Origin: Bifidobacteriaceae bacterium
Lineage (GTDB): Bacteria > Actinomycetota > Actinomycetes > Actinomycetales > WQXJ01
NCBI GenBank assembly: GCA_031265345.1
Contig: JAISCU010000026.1
Span: 1-14,634, forward strand
DNA length: 14,634 nucleotides
Reading direction: 5' to 3'
The notes beneath the pieces were generated by a model. That model searched no databases, was not told where the DNA came from, and saw only the letters and a list, made by a program, of their open reading frames with translations. The translations under genes were made by a program, and so were the position numbers. Positions 13,186 to 14,634 of this stretch are shown in pieces. Within the stretch, counting starts at the first letter, position 1, and the number at the start of each line of letters is the position of its first letter.

Positions 13186-14634
13186 ATGAACTCAAAGAAG
13201 AAGGTCGGGGTGCTTGGCACCTTGGCCGTTTCGTTGGGCTTGGTGATTCCAGCAGTGGCGTTGCCGGCCTACGCGGATGGCGATCCCGCTGACCCGACAG
13301 CACTCGGCTTGATGCCTCTGCCGGCCGTGTTCACGGCCGTAGCGGGCGAGTCGTGGGAGCTGACGGCAGAGACCAAACTTGTGGCCAATGGCGACGGCGT
13401 TGCGATCGCCGAACAGTTCGCTGTGCAGGCCCGCAAGGCCACCGGCTTCCCCGTCCCGGTTGTGACAGGGTTGCCGGGTCCTGGTGATGTCTCGCTGCAG
13501 ATCGACGAGGCTCGCAGTTTCGGCGCGGTCGATGCGATTGACTTCTATGGCGCCAACGAAGCCTACGTGCTGGATGTGGCGGCATCGGGCGTGACTATCG
13601 TGGGTGGCTCGGCGCACGGGCTGTTCAACGGCGTTCAGACGCTGCGTCAACTCCTCCCGGCGTGGATCGAATCGGCTGTGCCGGTCAATTCGGACTGGAG
13701 CATCGCGCCTCTGCACATTGAAGACGGCCCCAGGTTCGCGTTGCGCAGCACCATGCTTGACACGGCCCGCTCGTTCTACAACGTGAGCGAGGTCAAGAAG
13801 ATGATCGACACGATCTCGCAATACAAGATGTCCAGCCTTCACCTGCACCTGGGTGACGATCAGGGCTGGCGGATCGAGATCACCAACGACGGCAAGGAAG
13901 ACGGCGATCCGATCGACTACAGCCTGTTGACATCGGTCGGCGGTTCGACCGCTATGACGCAGCAGGGGTTCAACAGCGAACCCGGCATCACCGGCTTCTT
14001 CACTCAGGATGATTTCAAGGAGATCGTGGCTTACGCCGCCGATCATTTCATCACTGTGATCCCGGAGATCGACCTGCCTGGGCACACCAACTCGATTCTG
14101 CACTCGATTCCTCAGCTGAACACGCTGGGCTCGAGCTGGCGGGATTATCTCAACGCGCCGTCTCGCTGGGTGCCGGCTGGCGTGACGCCGGTCGAGGGCG
14201 CTTCGACCGTCAACCACAACGGCACCGGTTCGGTCGGCTACTCCTACCTCGACCCGGACTTTGAGCTGACTTACACCTTCATCAGGCACGTGCTCACGCA
14301 GATCAGGGACATGAATCCGAACAGCCCCTACCTCGGCACCGGCGGCGACGAAGTGTCGTACTTCACCAGCCGTTATGGCATGGCCAAGTTCGGCGAGTCG
14401 GTCTCCCGGATCGTGGGCATTGTCCACGACCTCGGCAAGAAGGCCTACGGCTGGTCGGAGATCGCTGACGGCGAACTCAGTGAAGGCGACGCCGTCCAGT
14501 TCTGGAATCCTTCGGCATCGGTTGTGAACCTGCGCAATCAACTCGCGACCAACGGGGCTCAAGTAGTCATGTCCTACGGCGCGACCGCGTATCTCGACAT
14601 GAAGTACTGGGGGCGTAATCCTGTGGGCCTGAGT
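13186..14634 (+). CDS. Secreted GH20 beta-N-acetylhexosaminidase (cut by right edge)
   Basis: 483 codons are visible without a stop. A signal peptide (MNSKKK, hydrophobic 7-26, cleavage after AYA30) exports it. Residues about 36-180 form the GH20 N-terminal alpha/beta domain. The catalytic barrel begins near R183 (PRFALRSTMLDTARSF), with HLHLGDDQGWRIEI (D224-D225), PEIDLPGHT (E294 to T301) and the catalytic GGDEV with D388-E389. In GH20 the Asp orients the substrate acetamido group and the Glu is the acid, releasing terminal GlcNAc or GalNAc. It would finish chitin oligomers made by the upstream chitinase. It begins 65 bases after the wall-protein stop, so both are probably one transcript. 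The ATG is used here; an in-frame TTG at 13177 has AGAAAGG 9 bases upstream and may be the true start (adds three residues). A wall anchor may lie beyond the edge. Confidence 0.93.
   Translation, partial: MNSKKKVGVLGTLAVSLGLVIPAVALPAYADGDPADPTALGLMPLPAVFTAVAGESWELTAETKLVANGDGVAIAEQFAVQARKATGFPVPVVTGLPGPGDVSLQIDEARSFGAVDAIDFYGANEAYVLDVAASGVTIVGGSAHGLFNGVQTLRQLLPAWIESAVPVNSDWSIAPLHIEDGPRFALRSTMLDTARSFYNVSEVKKMIDTISQYKMSSLHLHLGDDQGWRIEITNDGKEDGDPIDYSLLTSVGGSTAMTQQGFNSEPGITGFFTQDDFKEIVAYAADHFITVIPEIDLPGHTNSILHSIPQLNTLGSSWRDYLNAPSRWVPAGVTPVEGASTVNHNGTGSVGYSYLDPDFELTYTFIRHVLTQIRDMNPNSPYLGTGGDEVSYFTSRYGMAKFGESVSRIVGIVHDLGKKAYGWSEIADGELSEGDAVQFWNPSASVVNLRNQLATNGAQVVMSYGATAYLDMKYWGRNPVGLS

Noticed and set aside
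13192..14562. 456-residue open frame on the minus strand
   Set aside because: It is antisense to the GH20 gene, whose catalytic motifs are clear. Long antisense frames are expected in high-GC coding DNA.

Overview
The window is high-GC DNA with dense codon use, Shine-Dalgarno sites and actinobacterial protein types: CebR-type LacI operators, a lipoprotein sugar-binding ABC component, LPXTG-like and WxL-like surface proteins. It most likely comes from a member of the Actinomycetota (Gram-positive); genus cannot be read from it. No rRNA, tRNA, insertion sequence or CRISPR array was seen.

Region 1 (about 1-2950, minus strand) is a sugar-uptake locus: a LacI-family repressor, then a sugar-binding lipoprotein, then the first 43 codons of an ABC permease running off the left edge. 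A strong promoter lies between repressor and lipoprotein, followed directly by two perfect 14-bp TGGGAGCGCTCCCA palindromes. A 12/14 copy sits just after the -10 of the repressor's own promoter. This predicts a repressor that controls both the transporter and itself. The palindrome equals the one known for CebR/CelR-type cello-oligosaccharide regulators, so a beta-glucoside or cello-oligosaccharide substrate is plausible but unproven.

Region 2 (about 2950-7215, minus strand) is the most unusual part: a tight operon of a Nudix hydrolase/winged-helix protein (NrtR-like architecture), a J-domain-like plus degenerate kinase-like protein, a von Willebrand A (VWA) protein and a divergent, shortened adenylosuccinate synthetase paralogue, followed by a small lipoprotein. 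Two of the junctions are ATGA overlaps. Its promoter carries two copies of a 13-bp AGTCAYWATGAYT palindrome, 21 bp apart, flanking the -10; this suggests control by the Nudix/winged-helix protein. I do not recognise this four-gene set as a described system, and the synthetase carries substitutions in substrate-binding motifs.

Region 3 (7216-9343) holds a non-coding stretch with four consecutive inverted repeats (two are homologous 55-bp palindromes with compensatory changes), six tandem 10-bp repeats in front of an AAA/STAND-like ATPase gene (plus strand), and another non-coding stretch.

Region 4 (9344-14634, plus strand) is a chitin-utilisation surface cluster: a secreted GH18 chitinase with PKD-like and WxL-like C-terminal parts, a sortase-type wall protein of unknown function with an unclear start, and a GH20 beta-N-acetylhexosaminidase open at the right edge. 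GH18 would cut chitin to oligomers and GH20 would release N-acetylglucosamine at or near the cell surface.
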